In this document: positions 17,148 through 20,292 of the stretch, piece after piece | Position numbering within the stretch: position 1 is the stretch's first letter | Layout: every line of letters starts with the position of its first letter | Assembly (NCBI GenBank): GCA_905250885.1 | Contig: CAJNOQ010003430.1 | Span: 1 to 20,292, forward strand | Direction: 5' to 3' | DNA: 20,292 nt | DNA from: Didymodactylos carnosus | Lineage: Eukaryota; Rotifera; Eurotatoria; Philodinida; Philodinidae | Position numbers and translations under genes: made by a program | The notes under the pieces: generated by a model | What the model was told of the DNA's origin: nothing | Seen by the model: the letters and a program-made list of their open reading frames with translations, nothing else | Databases searched by the model: none

Positions 17148-17531
17148 TTAGGTTAACAACAGTTGATCGAGTTCATTTTGTTTGTTTTCTAATGTTTGTG
17201 TTGATGATGGAGAGGAATCATTAACAAATTGCCACTAATCAGCCCATTAGATAAATATATTAAAAATTATCGGATGTTCTTGAATGTATATTTGAGCGAG
17301 TTTTTTTATTTTTTCTGTTGTTGATTGTTCTGCATTTATTTCCGAAGTACGTTAACTTTTAGAACATTGAAATAAATCACTAATATCGATGTAATAACTG
17401 TTATTGAGGTGAGTTTTGTTAGGAACAACTGCTAAACAAACGAATCTTGGCACAAGTGATACTGTCAATCCAAATACTATTTCACGCACTACTTGTACAA
17501 TAACAATTTTTGAATTGAAATTAAATTTCAT
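17148..17531 (-). pseudogene. Decayed minus-strand reading frame (128 codons, 3 stops)
   Basis: From ATG at 17529-17531 one minus-strand frame stays protein-like to TAA 17148-17150, broken by stops at 17352-17354 (TAA), 17247-17249 (TAA) and 17235-17237 (TAG). It begins MKFNFNSKIVIVQVV. The middle has YIDISDLFQCSKS, then EKIKKLAQIYIQEHP, and the end NKQNELDQLLL. Two stops sit beside WAD and WQF, so substitutions are more likely than introns. No family is recognised. In minus orientation it lies upstream of the hammerhead and CCCACA units, so it might be an accessory ORF of the same element. Confidence 0.35.
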
Positions 17532-17641
17532 CGTTACTTGTTGTGTTATTTAATCGGTTAGCTTCCGAAAATAAACAGAGAGCCCATCTGAAATAAATAG
17601 ACTTTCGTCTGATTTCTGTGCATTATTTACAGTTTTATTAA

Positions 17642-17841
17642 CCCTTTGGCTGCTGGGTGTTTTTTTTGAACAAATTAAAATTTCTGTTTTACTGTATACT
17701 TGATCATAAATTAATACGAATTTACAGTTTATTAAAAAATTTTATAAATACTTAATTTAAATATTAAAGATAAAACTTTATAAAATTTAATTTACCCGGA
17801 AACTACTGTGACGCATATTTGAGTCGCCCGCAGTCAAAAGG
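17642..17841. mobile_element. 200-bp piggyBac-type MITE with TTAA target duplications
   Basis: The left end CCCTTTGGCTGCTGGGTG and the right end, read on the minus strand, CCTTTTGACTGCGGGCGA match at 14 of 18 positions. TTAA flanks both sides exactly (17638-17641 and 17842-17845), the target duplication of piggyBac elements, whose ends start CCC/CCT. The interior is very AT-rich and codes for nothing. It is a non-autonomous element that needs a transposase from elsewhere in the genome. The ends are imperfect, so it is not a very recent insertion. Confidence 0.75.
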
Positions 17842-17945
17842 TTAAATCAGCTTTTTTCTCTTCATTGTGTACCACCATGTGGTAAATTATCGAGAATTTT
17901 TTGTAATTCGAACAACGGCTCATTACTAGCAGTTAAAGACCTTCA

Positions 17946-18527
17946 CCTAATCTGTATCATGAATGCATAACTAAGATTTACGAGAACATTTATTACAAAA
18001 GATTATATAACTGGACAAAAGATCTTGATTTAATACCATCAAGTCAGTCAGGTTTTCAGTCTCAGCTACGTCTGCAAACTCTTGTTCTATCACTTATGGA
18101 TAAACTGAAAATTTTTTATTCGTCGAACTGTCCTAGTCTTGTGATTTTTCTCGATTTAGTAAGTGATTTTTATAAAGTCTGACACTCTTTACTTCTCATA
18201 AAACTTGCCAGATTGTCGATGCCAACTAATCTTTGGCTGTAGCTAAAGGACTGACTAACCCATCTAACAGCCCTTGCTTCTTTTCAAAACTTTCAATCTA
18301 AAATTTTTTCTCTTGAATGGGGCCTCACAGTGGGCATCCAGACAGACTTTTGGCAAAAAATTCAAAATGCACTTTTCCGGATTCAAATAGCGTCTCATAT
18401 ACTTCACCCTATGCGTAAATTAAAAGTAAGTAAAAATAAAATTGATATAGATTGTGAGTCTAGCCACCTTATTCCATCGATCATTGAAGCAATTTCTCCA
18501 TTTGGACGCTTCCGAGGAAAAAAATGA
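17946..18527 (+). mobile_element. Decayed LINE (non-LTR) reverse transcriptase fragment
   Basis: One plus-strand frame carries RT landmarks in order: ITKIYENIYYKRL (start of the fingers), IPSSQSGFQ (canonical 'xxQ-x-GF-x' block), LQTLVLSL, LVIFLDL plus DFYKV (the 'VFLD.SKAFD' A-block, its second Asp kept), HSLLLIKL, then EWGL (remnant of 'GLPQGS'). The frame then jumps to KIQNALFRIQ, like the segment after the RT in bdelloid LINEs, so the YxDD region is deleted. Stops at 18180-18182 (TGA), 18240-18242 (TAG) and 18252-18254 (TGA) break it; the first and third sit where Trp is usual (VWH, KDW). The style matches non-LTR elements common in bdelloids. It is inactive. Confidence 0.7.
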
Positions 18528-19535
18528 TTTCCTATACTAACTATTTTCCATAAAGCTGTATTTAGAATAATGAGCAATCATCTTGCCCCCATCTTCAAAA
18601 CACCTCGTACTTTGCAGAATGTTCTTCGATATATACTGCATGCATACAGATAGCAGAAATCAGCAGAAATGTTACTGGACTATACAGCAGGTTTTTCAAA
18701 ACTCTTGGTTTTTTCACGTTAATAAAAACTAAGCATAATTAATCAGTTAATAGTTGTTGAAGAAAAACAATAGAAAATAGACAAATGAATTTGTTTTCTT
18801 GACAATACGGGTAATAATGTCATGTTCAAATACTCTCGATGTTGTTGCAAGAAACACTGCAATTAGAATGAGAATAAACACTGTTCTTTACAGAGATTGT
18901 TTGAAAATCATTTATCTCATGAAAAATTATAAAATTGTTCTTGAATTGAAGTTGTTTGTTCTGGGTTTTAATAAAGCTATTAACCTTCCTGAATCAAAAC
19001 TTGATGATCATATATATAATGCAGTTGTATAAGCTTTATTTTGCCAGAATACACGCGGAAAAATATTTCGTTATAGTATTCTAAACTAAAACTATCGAAA
19101 AACACAAAATCAATTTTGTACGAATAGAGATCCGAAATAAAATCGTTCTGAAATCGCAACAATTTCTATATCACTCTTTTACCTATTGCCATATATTTTA
19201 TTTTTTTGATACAGATTTCATCTGAAGTCATTCTTTTATTAAGGAAAGGCACTGCCACGTATGAAGATTCTTTTGGTGTGCAGTTCGACTTTTTCCCTTT
19301 CTTCGTTCTCTTGTGTTCAAACTAAAACATAATGTAACAGCGTTACCAATGGGCTCTTTTTGTTTGCTTTATGTTGTTTCTTACGTTGGTAGTTTTGCTG
19401 TTAGTATTAGCACAGCATCGGGTACTACTCACCGAAGGCAGCAAAAACTTTTGACTGTTTTCTACGTTTTTGGACTATTTGCCTCGTTTTGGTTATAGCC
19501 TTGCTTGCTATAACCTCTTCACACGTCACTGATAA
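18528..19535. other. Gene-poor stretch after the LINE fragment
   Basis: Frames of 60-77 codons occur at 18799-19032 (+), 18980-19162 (-) and 19313-19498 (+), but none shows a family signature and all could be chance in AT-rich DNA. GGTTATAG/CTATAACC forms an 8-bp hairpin around 19491-19515. Some of this may be the 3' tail of the LINE or other repeats. Confidence 0.4.
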
Positions 19536-19682
19536 AAAATCGCTCCTTTAGAAGAAATTGAACATGACATCATCGAAAAAAGTCAACGAAACATATTATT
19601 AGATGCATTTTTCGCGGTGATTTCGAAACTAAGTAGCATTGATTTACAGAAAGCATGTAACGCGACCAATCCGAAAATTTAG
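19536..19682 (+). CDS. Possible terminal exon (48 codons), unknown
   Basis: The frame, opening after a stop and ending at TAG 19680-19682, reads as a regular helical protein: IAPLEEIEHDIIEK, then ILLDAFFAVISKLSSIDLQK. It has no ATG of its own. It may be the last exon or the relic of a longer gene. No family is recognised and chance cannot be excluded. Confidence 0.2.
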   Translation, partial: KIAPLEEIEHDIIEKSQRNILLDAFFAVISKLSSIDLQKACNATNPKI

Positions 19683-19805
19683 GAAACTCAGACAAAGCAG
19701 ACGTTTTGAAATACTTGTAACTCTGCAAGAAGGGTTTTTAACATGTTTTTCTAGTTAATTTAACCGAACTATCAGTAAAAATTTTCTGAAAGTTTCATCA
19801 AAAGC

Positions 19806-19846
19806 GCTTAGGGTCTAGACGGAACAGTTATTATATGTAGCATATA
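19806..19846. repeat. 41-bp dispersed repeat, copy 2
   Basis: This is the second copy of the sequence at 1175-1215, in direct orientation and about 18.6 kb away, with two differences. The DNA around it (19690-20292) is non-coding and resembles dispersed repeat sequence, with many short AAAAGTTT/TTTTC-like words. Confidence 0.6.
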
Positions 19847-20292
19847 GCTTGACGCTGATCCTGATATCAGATCAAAAGTTTCAAAAAGTTCAGTTTTCGT
19901 AGAGAAAACTACAGTTTTCCAGAAACCAGACCAAATGACTTATCGCCATTTGTGTCAACTTTTCGACGGAAAGAAGTGTCCAAGTAGGCTTGACCGCTGC
20001 AATCCCAGCTTTCAGAATCGGTGCTGGAAACCTATTCTAAGTCAACATTTTAGTGAGAAAAGTCGGTATTAGCTAAAAACTAGCGGAAAATGGCCTTTCC
20101 GAAAATTAATATGCGTATAACTTTTAAGGCAAGCTTCTAAGCAATTCCAAACCGATCCCACTATACTCAGTGTTTTGCGCTCTTTCCAACGACGCTAAAA
20201 TCAGGTTAAAAAAGGAGCAGTTCTTGGAAAAAGTTAGCCAGAAAATTTCGTAAAATCCCACACCATAAGAAAGAGGACAAAATTCTGAGTCG
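19847..20292. other. Non-coding end of window
   Basis: There are no open frames of note. The sequence has the texture of dispersed repeat DNA but no recognised terminal repeats, RNA gene or transposase remnant. Confidence 0.4.

Noticed and set aside
1175..19846. The 41-bp direct repeats as LTRs of one 18.6-kb element
   Set aside because: They are too short, with no TG...CA ends, primer-binding site or gag-pol between them.
1..20292. CRISPR array, bacterial operon or prophage
   Set aside because: There are no regularly spaced repeats, no ribosome-binding-site pattern and no phage genes; the flanks carry eukaryotic transposon remnants.

Overview
The window looks like a piece of an animal nuclear genome, most probably a bdelloid rotifer (Adineta or Rotaria type). 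The reasons are the AT-rich composition, AATAAA polyadenylation signals, a decayed LINE reverse transcriptase, a piggyBac-type TTAA-flanked MITE, and a hammerhead-ribozyme-like motif about 110 bp from two perfect TGTGGG units, which is the telomeric hexamer I recall for Adineta vaga. There is no operon structure, no Shine-Dalgarno pattern and no phage or plasmid gene. The species call is an inference.

The centre (4054-15314) is one giant coding region of bacterial ancestry: a Tc/SpvB-RHS polymorphic-toxin-like gene of roughly 3,700 codons without an obvious intron. In order it holds FG-GAP-like repeats, an SpvB-like segment, long beta-rich and helical regions, YD/RHS repeats, a canonical RHS core, a glycine-rich hydrophobic region built of four repeats of about 71 residues, and a C-terminal domain with the zinc-ligand pattern C-x-E ... 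C-P-N-C of deaminase-fold toxins (YwqJ-like). The 5' third carries two in-frame TAA codons, one frameshift and an 18-bp tandem duplication, whereas the last 9.19 kb is completely open. The locus is therefore either a recent pseudogene or a gene with sequence errors at its 5' end.

Left flank (1-4053): mostly unassignable sequence, a small minus-strand His-rich protein of 77 aa (2491-2724), and a broken minus-strand gene (3344-3998) whose 5' end lies about 55 bp from the start of the giant gene.

Right flank (15315-20292): a mobile-element graveyard. It holds the telomere-type repeats, a hairpin and a hammerhead motif arranged as expected for an endonuclease-lacking Penelope-like (Athena-type) element on the minus strand, a decayed minus-strand reading frame, a 200-bp piggyBac MITE and a LINE RT fragment with stops and an internal deletion. 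A 41-bp sequence occurs in both flanks in the same orientation. The setting, foreign-derived gene plus transposons plus telomeric motif, fits the subtelomeric gene-capture zones known in bdelloids.
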